Source of the DNA: Pseudomonadota bacterium
Lineage (GTDB): Bacteria > Pseudomonadota > Gammaproteobacteria > Xanthomonadales > Xanthomonadaceae
Reading direction: 5' to 3'
DNA length: 64,000 bases
NCBI GenBank assembly: GCA_018242365.1
Contig: JAFECB010000023.1
Coordinates: 124,001-188,000, forward strand
The notes beneath the pieces are model-generated. The model was not told where the DNA came from and searched no databases. It was given only the letters and a program-made list of their open reading frames with translations. This document shows, one piece after another, positions 29,818 to 39,074 of this stretch (position 1 is its first letter; the number at the start of each line of letters is the position of its first letter). Position numbers and translations under genes: made by a program.

Positions 29818-30816
29818 ATGCCCCACCCACGTCTTGCCGCCGTCACGATGCTGTTTCTCGCGGGCTGCTCGTCTCCGGATGCACCTGCCCCCGCATCCGC
29901 GTCAGGCACGGCCACCGCAGCGACGCCAACGCGCGCGACGTCTCCAGCCACACCAGCAGCACCTGCATTCGGTGCCGGCAGTTGCCTGCCGCTGGCGCAA
30001 TGGCAGGCAGAAGGCAAGCGCAGATTCGTCGTCCACAGTGCCGGGGAAACTTCAGGATCGGACGAGGCCACGACGTTCACACTGCACTTCGACGTGCGCT
30101 TGGACGGCACGGTCAGCACCGGCCAGCTCGCGCTGCCAGACATCGATCCTGCATCCATCGTCGTCGATGACGCGGAATTGCAACAGCAGGCGCAGGTCTG
30201 TGACGGCCGCGTGTTCATCGCCAACCTCGCCGAGGAGCGCGGCGGCGTGCTGGCAGTCGGCAATCTGAAGGACGGTGCGCTGGCGATGACGTCATTGGCC
30301 TACGCCAGCGGCGACGAAGACACAGCGGAGGTCGGCTTCAAGGACGGCGCAGTGGTGGTCACCGACCGCAACGGCAGCGTGCGCCTGCAGGAATCGCCCG
30401 CGGCTGACACGGAAACGCCCGCACATGGCTTGGTCGCCGAGTCGGTGCAATGCGAACAGGATGCGCCGCAGGGCCACACCTGGCTCAGGCTCGCCCTCAA
30501 TACCGACGGCGGCGTGCGCAGCATGGAGTACACGACGACGATGCCAAGCGGCGCGAGCTGCACGGTCAGCGCCGGTCTGGCGGGCGATACCGCCACCATC
30601 AGCCAGACCAAGAACACCACCGACATGCGATGGGACGACAACGCGGACTCATCCCAAGCCTCGCACATGCGCGTCACCCGCGCTGGCGATGACTACACGT
30701 TCGAAGCCCTGCGCTACGACCACCCGCAATTCTGCGGACAGAGCGCGGAGCTTGCCCAGGTCATCAAGCTGCGGCGCGGCAGCGCAACCTGCACCTCGGT
30801 GGAATGGCCAAAATGA
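29818..30816 (+). CDS. Uncharacterised lipoprotein
   Basis: The 332-residue protein has a short signal peptide and a lipobox (LFLAGCSS) with Cys17, so it should be an envelope lipoprotein. An Ala/Pro/Thr-rich tether (about 20-50) is followed by a beta-rich body with four or more Cys spread along it (SCLPL, VCDG, VQCEQ, SCTV, FCGQ, TCTS), suggesting disulfides. I recognise no family. It opens a run of same-strand genes; its TGA overlaps the next ATG as ATGA. AGGA lies about 7 nt before the ATG. Confidence 0.75.
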   Translation: MPHPRLAAVTMLFLAGCSSPDAPAPASASGTATAATPTRATSPATPAAPAFGAGSCLPLAQWQAEGKRRFVVHSAGETSGSDEATTFTLHFDVRLDGTVSTGQLALPDIDPASIVVDDAELQQQAQVCDGRVFIANLAEERGGVLAVGNLKDGALAMTSLAYASGDEDTAEVGFKDGAVVVTDRNGSVRLQESPAADTETPAHGLVAESVQCEQDAPQGHTWLRLALNTDGGVRSMEYTTTMPSGASCTVSAGLAGDTATISQTKNTTDMRWDDNADSSQASHMRVTRAGDDYTFEALRYDHPQFCGQSAELAQVIKLRRGSATCTSVEWPK

Positions 30817-31196
30817 AGTTTCCTGCCGCCTTGCTCGCCCTGCTGGCCTGCGTTTCGACGGGCCACGCCACGGCGCCGGCCACACGGGCCGCCGGCACCT
30901 ATTCCAGCATCCACCGTACCGCGTCAGAAGACGATGTCGGCATGAAGGTGGACATCGGCTACTCCGGGCGCGGTTGGTACGCCGTATTGCAATGCGCCGG
31001 CGGCAACATCGACCGCCCGGTCGTCGTCACCGCCCAAGTGGACGAGGACAAACGCACGGTCCGGTTCGCGCGCCACGACGATCCCGACAACGAATGCCCG
31101 CAGGAAGCGTTCAGCGGCCGCTACGGGGCCGGCGAACTCAAGCTGACATTCCCGGGCGGCTATGATCCGGGTGTCTTGCGAAGGAGTCCCCACTGA
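30813..31196 (+). CDS. Small secreted protein, unknown function
   Basis: The 127-residue product starts MKFPAALLALLACVSTGHA, a signal peptide, and continues as a small beta-rich domain with two Cys (LQCAGG and NECPQ). No family is recognised. The ATG at 30813 overlaps the previous TGA by 4 bp; an in-frame ATG at 30804 is less likely. Its TGA shares one base with the next ATG. Tight coupling suggests it works with the flanking envelope proteins. Confidence 0.7.
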   Translation: MKFPAALLALLACVSTGHATAPATRAAGTYSSIHRTASEDDVGMKVDIGYSGRGWYAVLQCAGGNIDRPVVVTAQVDEDKRTVRFARHDDPDNECPQEAFSGRYGAGELKLTFPGGYDPGVLRRSPH

Positions 31197-32122
31197 TGAC
31201 GCGATCGCCCGCACGTTATTCCAAGGCAGGCCTCGTCGGCATTGCGGTTTGCATGCTGACTTGGCCGGCTGCAGCGCACGACTCCGCACCCGCACCACCG
31301 ACCGCCGTTTCCACCGCCGTGGTCAGGCAGATCGGGCTGTCCAACAAGGACTGCGATCCGGGCAAGGCCGCATTCTCCGATGACGGCAAATTCCTCGCAC
31401 TGAACGTGGACTGCGGTGAAACCCGCGCTGGACGGCGGGTGTGGATCGTCGACCTCGCCGCAAACACCGCCACCCCGGCCACACCGCCGCTAGGCACCAA
31501 TGACCCCAACAGCGAATACATCATCGAGGACGGCACCGACGTGCTGTGGTCCGGCGGCACCGTGTACGTCGACACCTCGATGGAAACCCACGGCGCACGC
31601 AGGGGCGACCCTACCTATTGGGACGAACGCTTCTTCAGCGCGAAACCCGGTCAGGCACCGCAGACACTTCGACACCTTCCGCCAGCCATCGCGGCCCGGC
31701 TCGAGCATCCGCTTGGCCACTTTCCGATCGAAGACACCTTTGCAGAAGCCGGCAACGACTTCGTTGTCGATGGCACTTTCCGGATCGGCAGGCACTTGGT
31801 CTGGATTTCCAACGATCAAAACGACAACGTCATTCTGCGCACTCGCGTCGGCAAGGGGCCGGTGCGCGAGCTGAGCCGCGGTCATTGGGAGTTGGCCACG
31901 CTGCTGCTCGACCCGCATCTGCTGATCTACCCCAGCCGCAACGGCATCATCGTGTACGACCTCGACGCCGGCCAGCCGTCCCGAATCACCGTCACCCACG
32001 CCGATGCCCGTCCGGTCGCTTGGCTGGCCTCCAGCCGCAAGCTCGCCTACACCAGCGCCCGCGGTTGTGATGGCAAGCAGCAGCCGGGGGAACGCTCGCT
32101 GTGCATCATCAACTTGCCGTGA
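31196..32122 (+). CDS. Secreted protein with propeller-like repeats, unknown function
   Basis: The 308-residue protein has a signal peptide (KAGLVGIAVCMLTWPAAA) and a body with TolB/WD40-like phrases (KAAFSDDGKFLALNVDCG, RPVAWLASSRKLAYTSARG). This hints at a beta-propeller or related fold with several blades. Cys residues occur near the N- and C-termini. The function is not known. AAGGAG at 31181-31186 is a strong ribosome site, and the ATG shares a base with the previous stop. Confidence 0.72.
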   Translation: MTRSPARYSKAGLVGIAVCMLTWPAAAHDSAPAPPTAVSTAVVRQIGLSNKDCDPGKAAFSDDGKFLALNVDCGETRAGRRVWIVDLAANTATPATPPLGTNDPNSEYIIEDGTDVLWSGGTVYVDTSMETHGARRGDPTYWDERFFSAKPGQAPQTLRHLPPAIAARLEHPLGHFPIEDTFAEAGNDFVVDGTFRIGRHLVWISNDQNDNVILRTRVGKGPVRELSRGHWELATLLLDPHLLIYPSRNGIIVYDLDAGQPSRITVTHADARPVAWLASSRKLAYTSARGCDGKQQPGERSLCIINLP

Positions 32123-32126
32123 TGCG

Positions 32127-32513
32127 ATGAACCTCGCGATTCCTTTCGGCCTGATCCTTGTCGTCGCGATGTTCCTCGGGATTGGCCTGCTGATGTGGTA
32201 CGGCAGCCGCATCCGCAGACGTGACGCCAATGACACGTCCGTCGCATGGATCGCGGCACGTGCCGTGGTGAAATCCGTGCAGACTCTGGGCGCGCCCGAT
32301 GCGACTGGCAAGGTGCCCGTGCGCCTGTGGGTGCTGATCGAAAGCGACGCCTCCACGGGCCAACACACCCGCGCCCCCGTCGATCTGAGCGTGCCACAGG
32401 AAGCCATCGGCCGATTCGGCGACAGCACGGTTGTCCGCGTGCTGCATCATCCAGGGAACAAACTGGTCTGCCAGCTCGATGGCGACATTCCGCTGGACGA
32501 CACCGCCACCTGA
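32127..32513 (+). CDS. Small membrane protein with DUF3592-like domain
   Basis: The 128-residue protein has one N-terminal membrane helix (IPFGLILVVAMFLGIGLLMW), a basic stop-transfer (SRIRRRD), and then a beta-strand domain (AARAVVKSVQTLG ... VRVLHHPGNKLVCQLDG). This resembles the short cytoplasmic domains of DUF3592-type proteins, but the match is by pattern only. It starts 4 bp after the previous stop. Confidence 0.65.
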   Translation: MNLAIPFGLILVVAMFLGIGLLMWYGSRIRRRDANDTSVAWIAARAVVKSVQTLGAPDATGKVPVRLWVLIESDASTGQHTRAPVDLSVPQEAIGRFGDSTVVRVLHHPGNKLVCQLDGDIPLDDTAT

Positions 32514-32526
32514 AGGCCTTCACTCC

Positions 32527-33126
32527 ATGGACAGCATTTCCCCGACCTCCTGGCTGCTCGCCGCGTTTGGCAATCCCACGCTGATCGTGATCGGCGCGGC
32601 CCTGCTCGCCCTCGCCGTGGTCGGAATCCTTCTGGCCGTCAGGAACGTGCTCGCACGAAAGGTGATGAAGCCGATTCAGGGCGGACGCTTGTCTGCCGTC
32701 CTCGGCGACAAACCCGACTTGGCGCAGCTGAACGCCCTGCTTTCGCCGCAATCGACGGTTTCAAGCAGCACCGTCGTCACGGTTGAAGATGGCCGGCAGA
32801 AGGTGCTTGTCGATCAACCCGTCAGCACCATCGTCTCGCGGTTTCTCGGCGAGGGCGGCGACGATCTTCTGCAACGGGCACTGCAAGCCGCTGCCCGCAA
32901 CACCAGCGGCAAGCCCACGGTGTTCGTCAACGGCAAACAGGTGGATGTCGGCAACGTCGATGTCAACGCCCTGGTCACGGATGCGTTGTCGGGATCATCC
33001 GGTGGATCCGGATCGGATGACGACATCGCAAGCCGCCTGCAAACACTGCAGAAGCTGCGTGACGACGGCCTGATCAGCGAATCCGAGTACGCCGGGAAAC
33101 GCGCGGCCATCCTGAGTGCATTGTAG
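32527..33126 (+). CDS. Membrane protein with C-terminal SHOCT domain
   Basis: The 199-residue protein has one N-terminal membrane helix (NPTLIVIGAALLALAVVGILLAV is the region, about 17-39), a middle part that repeats Val/Thr-rich strands, a Gly/Ser linker, and a C-terminal SHOCT domain (RLQTLQKLRDDGLISESEY) that usually mediates oligomer contacts. The ATG at 32527 follows the previous stop by 13 bp. It is the fifth gene of the run. Confidence 0.75.
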   Translation: MDSISPTSWLLAAFGNPTLIVIGAALLALAVVGILLAVRNVLARKVMKPIQGGRLSAVLGDKPDLAQLNALLSPQSTVSSSTVVTVEDGRQKVLVDQPVSTIVSRFLGEGGDDLLQRALQAAARNTSGKPTVFVNGKQVDVGNVDVNALVTDALSGSSGGSGSDDDIASRLQTLQKLRDDGLISESEYAGKRAAILSAL

Positions 33127-33203
33127 GGTCACACTTGCACGCAGCATGCACCGTTGCCTTGATCGAAGCAGCGGTGCTACAACGGCGCGCAGGAGGGGCA
33201 TCC

Positions 33204-33989
33204 ATGTCGTTCTTCGAGGAGCTGCGGCAGCGCAAGGTGGTGCGGGTGGCGACCGGCTATCTGGTGGCCGCGTGGATCGGCATTCAAGCCGCATCGATCG
33301 CGTTGCCGGCGTTCGATGCCCCGCCCTGGGTGCTGCGCGTGTTCATCCTGATGTTCGTGCTCGGCTTCCCGCTGGCCTTGGTCCTGAGCTGGGCCCTGGA
33401 CATCACCTCCGAAGGCATCAAGCCCAGCCCGCGCAGCAAGAGTGACAAGGCCATGGCCGTGCTGGCCCTGTTGCTGATTGCCGGCGCGGTCGGTTGGTAT
33501 TACTGGAAGTCGCCGCAGGTCATTTCGATGATGGCCTCGAAACCGGCTGCGCCGGTTGCATCGCCCGCCCCCGCCATCACCACTCAAGCGACACCCACTA
33601 CGTCAGCCGCCGCGGCTCCACCCGCACCCCCGGCGGTACCCGCCACAGCTGCGACCAGCATGCCAACAACCAAGCCTTTGCCTGCCACGCAAACCCAGGC
33701 ACCTCGCCCGGTCGCGACGGAACGATCAGGCATGGAGGCTCGGCCGCGCCACGAAGCGCCGCACATGCTGCCACCCCGTGGTACCGAGAATGCGGAAAGC
33801 GCGCGCACGGAATTGTCCCCACGCTGTCGCGAAATCATCCAGCAGGCCCGCGCCGAGCGGGAGAGTGGCGAGCTGACGCGAGGGGAACTGCGACGGGAAC
33901 GCTACTCGGCACAGGCGCAGTTGCGTGATGCGGGCTGCCTGGAAGGGATGCGACAGGGCGAACCCGGTGCGCGGTTCGGACGGCACTGA
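33204..33989 (+). CDS. Membrane protein with CyaA-type N-terminal module
   Basis: The 261-residue protein starts MSFFEELRQRKVVRVATGYL and contains WVLRVFILMFVLGFPLALVL and WALDITSEGIKPSP. This is the two-helix module found at the N-terminus of many Xanthomonadales TPR or adenylate-cyclase-like proteins. A third helix follows (MAVLALLLIAGAVGWYYW). The rest is a Pro/Ala/Thr-rich linker and a short Arg/Glu-rich tail (CREIIQQARAERESGELTRG). No effector domain is attached. AGGAGGGG precedes the ATG at 33204. Confidence 0.75.
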   Translation: MSFFEELRQRKVVRVATGYLVAAWIGIQAASIALPAFDAPPWVLRVFILMFVLGFPLALVLSWALDITSEGIKPSPRSKSDKAMAVLALLLIAGAVGWYYWKSPQVISMMASKPAAPVASPAPAITTQATPTTSAAAAPPAPPAVPATAATSMPTTKPLPATQTQAPRPVATERSGMEARPRHEAPHMLPPRGTENAESARTELSPRCREIIQQARAERESGELTRGELRRERYSAQAQLRDAGCLEGMRQGEPGARFGRH

Positions 33990-34036
33990 GACGCCACATC
34001 CTTTACGTGCAGGCAGCGCCACCACAGTCTGGCACC

Positions 34037-34594
34037 TCAGGCCTGCGCATCCGCCTCCGGAAGCAACCATCCTTCATAGCGGATGATGCGCCCGACCAAG
34101 GGCAGTTGCGCTTCGACCATGAACTCATAGCGCCCTTCGCACTCGCGCTCGCGACAACGCACGCCATCGAACAACCTTGCCGGCAGCGGCAGGAATCCGG
34201 ACAGGGTCACGCCTGCCACCTGCCACCACAGCGCACCTTCGCGCGCATGCAGGAAATAGCGGAACTGCAATGGCCCCAGCCGTTCGCACAACAGGCCATC
34301 ACGATACTGCAATGCCGATGCCATCTTCTGCCCGGCGAAGTCGCGCCGCCAGGTTTCACCATGGCCATCGGCGATGAATTCGACACGGGTGGCCGCGTCA
34401 CGCGCCTCCGCCGGCAGCCCCGCGATCCGTGCACATATGCGCGCCAGCGGATTGTTGCCGCATTCGATGGTCGCGACGCCGACATAGCGCGCATGTCCGC
34501 GGATGCCATGCAACCGCCGCACGCAGGGTGCGAGGCTGTAGTAGGCCGCGCCCAAGGCCTGCTGGAACAGCGTCGGCGCGGCGCGAGCATTCAT
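34037..34594 (-). CDS. DUF4166 domain protein
   Basis: The 185-residue protein ([20 protein letters not shown]) has no signal peptide or membrane helix. Phrases such as ALGAAYYSLAPCVRRLHGI, GRGHA-like RGHARYVGVA and VEFIADGHGETWRRDFAGQ match the DUF4166 pattern, often found C-terminal to saccharopine-dehydrogenase-like proteins. The function is unknown. Its ATG at 34594 overlaps the pgeF TGA as ATGA, so it is probably coupled to pgeF-rluD. Confidence 0.78.
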   Translation of the reverse strand: MNARAAPTLFQQALGAAYYSLAPCVRRLHGIRGHARYVGVATIECGNNPLARICARIAGLPAEARDAATRVEFIADGHGETWRRDFAGQKMASALQYRDGLLCERLGPLQFRYFLHAREGALWWQVAGVTLSGFLPLPARLFDGVRCRERECEGRYEFMVEAQLPLVGRIIRYEGWLLPEADAQA

Positions 34595-35325
34595 GGCGCA
34601 ATCCACGCCAACGTGGCGATGCGACCGCTGCGGCCATCGCGACGGTGGGAGAAAAAGCGCACCGGTTCGGAGATCGTGCAAAGCTCGCCGCCGTACACGG
34701 CGGTCACGCCGGCATCGAGCAGGCGCTGGCGCGCCAGCGTCGGCAAATCGACCAGCCAATGCCCCTGCCGCGTCGGCACAAACGCCATCCGCGCACGCGC
34801 ATCACGGGCGGTGAAGGCGTCGTGGACTTCCTCACCGATTTCATAGGCCTGCGGCCCGGCGCAGGGACCCAGCCACGCAATGACTTCCTGCGGTGCAGTC
34901 CGCATGGCTGCCACCGTCGCCTCCAGCACGCCCGCATTCAGGCCGCGCCAACCCGCGTGGGCCATCGCTATCTCGCCACCATCGCGGGCGGCAAATACCA
35001 CCGGCAGGCAGTCGGCGGTGAGGATGGCGAGCACCGTGCCGGGCGTGCGCGTCACCGCGGCATCGGCTTCGGGCTCATCGAAACCCGGCTCGATGGCCAC
35101 GGCGACGCCATGCACCTGTCGCAACCAGCGGGGTGAGGAAGGCAGCGCCAAGGCAGCGTCGAGTTGGTTTCGATTCTCGGCCACGGCCGCAGCGTCATCA
35201 CCGCAACGCGCGCCAAGATTGAATTGATCGAACGGCGGCTGCGAAACGCCCATCCCCTGTCGCAGCGTGGTCAGCACCTGCACGCCTTCCGGCGCGGGCC
35301 AGTCGGCGTGCAGGAAGGTGTTCAC
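34591..35325 (-). CDS. pgeF: PgeF/YfiH-family multicopper-like oxidase or purine nucleosidase
   Basis: The 244-residue protein is a DUF152/LACC1-family enzyme. It shows [51 protein letters not shown] and [12 protein letters not shown], with the His/Cys/His zinc site of the family. Bacterial members are reported to act on adenosine or peptidoglycan-related substrates (PgeF) and were earlier called polyphenol oxidases. The GTG at 35325 overlaps the rluD TGA as GTGA, the usual rluD-yfiH linkage. Confidence 0.92.
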   Translation of the reverse strand: MNTFLHADWPAPEGVQVLTTLRQGMGVSQPPFDQFNLGARCGDDAAAVAENRNQLDAALALPSSPRWLRQVHGVAVAIEPGFDEPEADAAVTRTPGTVLAILTADCLPVVFAARDGGEIAMAHAGWRGLNAGVLEATVAAMRTAPQEVIAWLGPCAGPQAYEIGEEVHDAFTARDARARMAFVPTRQGHWLVDLPTLARQRLLDAGVTAVYGGELCTISEPVRFFSHRRDGRSGRIATLAWIAP

Positions 35326-36302
35326 CGCCGCGACCGCTCTGCCTCGGCATGCGCCGCGGTGTCTTCGCGCAAGGCCTGAAGCAGGGCCTGCAAGTCGACC
35401 GGCAGCGGCGCTTCGCAGCGCACCGGCACTCCGGTGAGCGGATGCTCGAACTCCAGCACCTGCGCGTGCAGGGCTTGCCGTTTGAAACCACGCAAGGCCG
35501 CCACCAGCGCATCGGTCGCAGCTTTCGGCAATTTCAATGCGCCGCCGTACAGCGGATCGCCGATGATCGGATGCTTCAGATGCGCCATATGCACGCGAAT
35601 CTGGTGGGTGCGGCCGGTTTCCAGCCTGCACTCCAGTGCGGTATGGGCGCGGAAACGCTCGCGCAGGCGATAGTGGGTCACCGCCTGCTTGCCGTCCTCG
35701 CGCACCGCCATCCGCAGACGGTCGCGCGGATGTCGATCGATCGCCGCGTCGGCAGTGCCACCGGACACCAGCGCGCCGACCACCACCGCCAGGTATTGCC
35801 GATGCACGTCGCGTGCCGACAACTGCGCCACCAGCGCGGTGTGCGCCGCCAGCGTGCGCGCCACCACCATCACGCCCGATGTGTCCTTGTCCAGGCGATG
35901 CACGATGCCGGCACGCGGCAGCAGTTCCAGGTTTGGATCGTGATGCAGCAGGGCATTCATCAAGGTGCCGCCGGGATTGCCGGCACCGGGATGGACCACC
36001 AGCCCCGCCGGCTTGTCCAGCACGATCAGGTGCTCGTCCTCGTACAGGATGTCCAGCGGAATGGCTTCGGGCGCGGCGCGGGTCTGCACTTCCAGCACCG
36101 CGTTCAGGGTGACGGTCTCGCCGCCAAGCACGGGATCCCGCGGGCGCACCGTGGCCCCGTCCAACAGTACCTCACCGGATTTGACCCAGCCTGCCAGCCG
36201 CGAGCGCGAGTGCTCGGGGAACAATTCCGCAAGCACCTGGTCCAGCCGCCGGCCGGCAGCTGAATCGGGGACAACGGCAGTGTGGTGACCGGTCTGGTTC
36301 AT
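35322..36302 (-). CDS. rluD: 23S rRNA pseudouridine synthase RluD
   Basis: RluD makes pseudouridines 1911, 1915 and 1917 in helix 69 of 23S rRNA. The 326-residue protein has an N-terminal S4 domain ([20 protein letters not shown]), then [20 protein letters not shown] and the catalytic Asp motif [17 protein letters not shown], followed by [15 protein letters not shown]. The length matches E. coli RluD. It is divergent from bamD, an arrangement frequently conserved in gammaproteobacteria. Confidence 0.95.
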   Translation of the reverse strand: MNQTGHHTAVVPDSAAGRRLDQVLAELFPEHSRSRLAGWVKSGEVLLDGATVRPRDPVLGGETVTLNAVLEVQTRAAPEAIPLDILYEDEHLIVLDKPAGLVVHPGAGNPGGTLMNALLHHDPNLELLPRAGIVHRLDKDTSGVMVVARTLAAHTALVAQLSARDVHRQYLAVVVGALVSGGTADAAIDRHPRDRLRMAVREDGKQAVTHYRLRERFRAHTALECRLETGRTHQIRVHMAHLKHPIIGDPLYGGALKLPKAATDALVAALRGFKRQALHAQVLEFEHPLTGVPVRCEAPLPVDLQALLQALREDTAAHAEAERSRR

Positions 36303-36392
36303 GCGGAATCGTGTCTGCGGAAGGCGGCGGCCGGCCCAGAACGGGGCCGCGTGCTGGTATTATCCAGCGTTCACGCCACCGGCGCCCGCTTT

Positions 36393-37241
36393 ATGCCCAT
36401 GATGCCTCGTTCCGCCCTGTTGCGCCCCGCCCTCGTGCTTGCCTTGGTCCTCGCCGTCAGCGGCTGCTCCAGCATCAAGAGCATGTTCAAGGACGAGAAC
36501 AAGAACGAAGGCGTGCCGGTCGGCCAGCTGTACGACCGTGCGCACGAGCTCATGGTCAAGGAAAAGTGGAGCTCGGCCAACGAGACCTTCGGCCGCCTGG
36601 TCGCCCAGTATCCCTACGGCCCGTTCACCGAACAGGCGATGATGGAACAGGCCTACGCCGAGTACAAATCCGGCAAGAACGAGGACGCGGTTTCGACCAT
36701 CGACCGCTTCATCCGCACCTACCCGACCCACCGCAACATCGCCTATCTCTACTACCTGCGCGGCCTTGCCAACATGGCGCGCAATACCGTGTTCATGGCG
36801 CGCGCATTCAACCTCGACACCAGCAACCGCGACCTCGACGCGCCGCTGCAGGCCTACGCCGACTTCAACACGGTCGCCACCCGCTACCCCAACAGCCGCT
36901 ACGCCGGTGACGCGCGCCAACGCATGGTTTACCTGCGCAATTCGTTCGCGCGCTACGAGCTGAACATCGGCATGTACTACCTGCGCCGCGGGGCCTATGT
37001 CTCGGCCGTCGATCGCGCCACCTACCTGCTGGAAACCTATCCGCAGAGCGAATACCAGAATGATGCCGTGGCCCTGCTGGGCGTGGCCTACACCAGGCTG
37101 GGAAACACCACCCTCGCCGCCGATGCACGCCGGGTCCTGCAGCAGAACGATCCGCAGCATCCTTGGCTGAGCGACAGCGGCTGGCCGCATGAGCCCAGCA
37201 CGCTGAAGCGGCTCAATCCGTTCAACTCCGACTCGCGCTGA
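36393..37241 (+). CDS. bamD: Outer membrane protein assembly factor BamD
   Basis: BamD is the essential lipoprotein of the BAM complex that inserts beta-barrel proteins. The 282-residue precursor has a lipobox (LAVSGCSS) with Cys25 if the ATG at 36393 is used; an ATG at 36402 is also plausible. Five TPR-like repeats follow (LYDRAHELMVKEKWSSANETF, AYAEYKSGKNEDAVSTIDRF, FNTVATRYPNSRYAGDAR and others). It is divergent from rluD; a TATTAT at 36358-36363 may be its -10 box. Confidence 0.95.
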   Translation: MPMMPRSALLRPALVLALVLAVSGCSSIKSMFKDENKNEGVPVGQLYDRAHELMVKEKWSSANETFGRLVAQYPYGPFTEQAMMEQAYAEYKSGKNEDAVSTIDRFIRTYPTHRNIAYLYYLRGLANMARNTVFMARAFNLDTSNRDLDAPLQAYADFNTVATRYPNSRYAGDARQRMVYLRNSFARYELNIGMYYLRRGAYVSAVDRATYLLETYPQSEYQNDAVALLGVAYTRLGNTTLAADARRVLQQNDPQHPWLSDSGWPHEPSTLKRLNPFNSDSR

Positions 37242-37271
37242 TCGACGCGCTGATCGGCGTGCGGGTCCACG

Positions 37272-38906
37272 CTATTCGCGCCAGCCGCTGCTGATCGGGT
37301 AGCGGCGTTCACGCCCGAACGCACGCCGGCTGACCTTCGGTCCCGGTGCGGCCTGATGCCGCTTCCACTCGCTGACCCGCACCAGCCGCAGCACGCGCTC
37401 GACGACCGCGGCATCGAATCCCGCCGCGACGATTTCACCGCGCGACTGCTCCTGGTCCACGGCGCGCTGCAGGATCGCATCGAGCACGTCATACGGTGGC
37501 AGGGAATCCTGGTCCAGCTGGTTCTCGCGCAATTCGGCCGAAGGCGGACGCTCGATCACCGCCTGCGGGATCACCCGATCGCCCACCGTGTTGCGCCAGC
37601 GCGCCAGTTCGTAGACCTCGGTCTTGTACAGGTCCTTGATCGGCGCGTAGCCACCGCACATGTCGCCGTAGATCGTCGCATAGCCCACCGCGTATTCACT
37701 CTTGTTGCCGGTGGTCAGCAGCAGGCCACCAAACTTGTTGGACAACGCCATCATCAGCGCACCACGGGTCCGCGATTGCAGGTTTTCCTCGGTGGTGTCG
37801 GTCTTTTGACCGCCAAACACTTCGGCCAGCGCATCCAGGTATCCCTGGAACGGTTTTTCGATCGGCAGATTCAGCAATTTGACGCCCATCGCATCGCATT
37901 GTTCCTGTGCGAGGTCGTTCGACAACTCGGCGGTGTAACGCGAAGGCATCCGCACCGCGGTGACGTTCTCGGCGCCCAGCGCATCCACTGCGATGGCCAG
38001 CACCACCGACGAATCGATGCCGCCGGACAAGCCCAGCCACGCCTTGTCGAAACCATTCTTGCGGCAATAGTCGCGAGTACCGCGCACCACCGCCCGCCAC
38101 GCCAGCGCGTCGCGGCTCTCGTCGCCATCCACCGTCCATTGCAGCGACGCGAAGCGGCGTGCCTGCGGATCGAACTCGACCACCAGCCACTGTTCCTCGA
38201 ATGCCACCGCTGCCGGGTGCACGCTGCCATCGCCATCGGCGACCACCGAGGCACCGTCGAACACCAGCGCGTCCTGTCCGCCGACCAGATTGAGATAGGC
38301 AATCGCCGCGCCGGTTTCACGCGTGCGCTGCACCAGCAATGCGTCGCGCTGGGCGTGCTTGTCGCGTTCGAATGGCGAGGCATTCGGCACCAGCACCAGC
38401 TGCGCACCCTTGGCGACGGTGGCGGCGATGGGTTCTGCAAACCACAGGTCTTCGCAGATCACCACGCCGATCCGGGTGCCGTTCACCTCGAACACGCAAT
38501 CCTCGCGATCCGGATCGACATCGAAATAGCGACGTTCGTCGAATACCGCGTAATTGGGCAGCTCGCGCTTGCGATAGGTGGTGGCGATCGCGCCATCACG
38601 CAGCACACTTGCGGCGTTGTAGACCACGCTGCCCGCAGACTGCGGCCAGCCAACCACAGCGACAATCCCGACCGCCGCGCTCGCCACCGCATTCATCGCC
38701 GCCTCGCATTGCTGCAGGAAGGCCGGTCGATACAGCAGGTCTTCCGGCGGATAGCCGGACAGCGCCAGCTCGGGAAAGAGCACGACATCGGCTGCGTATT
38801 CGTCCCGCGCGAACGCGATCATCGCGGCGATCTTCGCGGCATTGCCAGCCACATCGCCGACCGGGAAATCGAATTGCGCCATCGCGATCCGCAAGCCGCT
38901 GTCCAT
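37272..38906 (-). CDS. nadE: Glutamine-dependent NAD+ synthetase
   Basis: NadE makes NAD+ from nicotinate adenine dinucleotide, ATP and glutamine. The 544-residue enzyme is the two-domain type: an N-terminal nitrilase-like glutaminase with E (LFPELALSGYPPEDL), K (YRKRELPNYAVFDE) and C (GVVICEDLWFAEP), and a C-terminal synthetase with PP-loop LSGGIDSSVVLAIAVDAL and TGNKSEYAVGY. The ATG at 38906 gives MDSGLRIAMAQFDF, a normal start. Much longer upstream frame is not coding-like and overlaps the divergent ppa. Confidence 0.95.
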   Translation of the reverse strand: MDSGLRIAMAQFDFPVGDVAGNAAKIAAMIAFARDEYAADVVLFPELALSGYPPEDLLYRPAFLQQCEAAMNAVASAAVGIVAVVGWPQSAGSVVYNAASVLRDGAIATTYRKRELPNYAVFDERRYFDVDPDREDCVFEVNGTRIGVVICEDLWFAEPIAATVAKGAQLVLVPNASPFERDKHAQRDALLVQRTRETGAAIAYLNLVGGQDALVFDGASVVADGDGSVHPAAVAFEEQWLVVEFDPQARRFASLQWTVDGDESRDALAWRAVVRGTRDYCRKNGFDKAWLGLSGGIDSSVVLAIAVDALGAENVTAVRMPSRYTAELSNDLAQEQCDAMGVKLLNLPIEKPFQGYLDALAEVFGGQKTDTTEENLQSRTRGALMMALSNKFGGLLLTTGNKSEYAVGYATIYGDMCGGYAPIKDLYKTEVYELARWRNTVGDRVIPQAVIERPPSAELRENQLDQDSLPPYDVLDAILQRAVDQEQSRGEIVAAGFDAAVVERVLRLVRVSEWKRHQAAPGPKVSRRAFGRERRYPISSGWRE

Positions 38907-39012
38907 CCTGTCGCCTTGTTTCGAAGTTGCAGGCAGCCATTGTCCGCGCGATCCGTCGATTCCACCACCGACGCGGGCCAGCCTCGGTTCATCCGGCCTC
39001 GGAACGATCCGG

Positions 39013-39018
39013 TAAAAT
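39013..39018 (+). promoter_or_regulatory. Possible -10 box upstream of ppa
   Basis: TAAAAT lies 57 bp before the ppa ATG in an otherwise GC-rich gap between the divergent nadE and ppa. No good -35 match is seen (TTCATC at 38988-38993 is the nearest, with a 19-bp spacer). It is a weak prediction based on composition. Confidence 0.3.
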
Positions 39019-39074
39019 TCCGCTCCCACGCTGGCCATCGGCGCAGCGCCCCCCTCATTCTCGAGTACGTTCAC

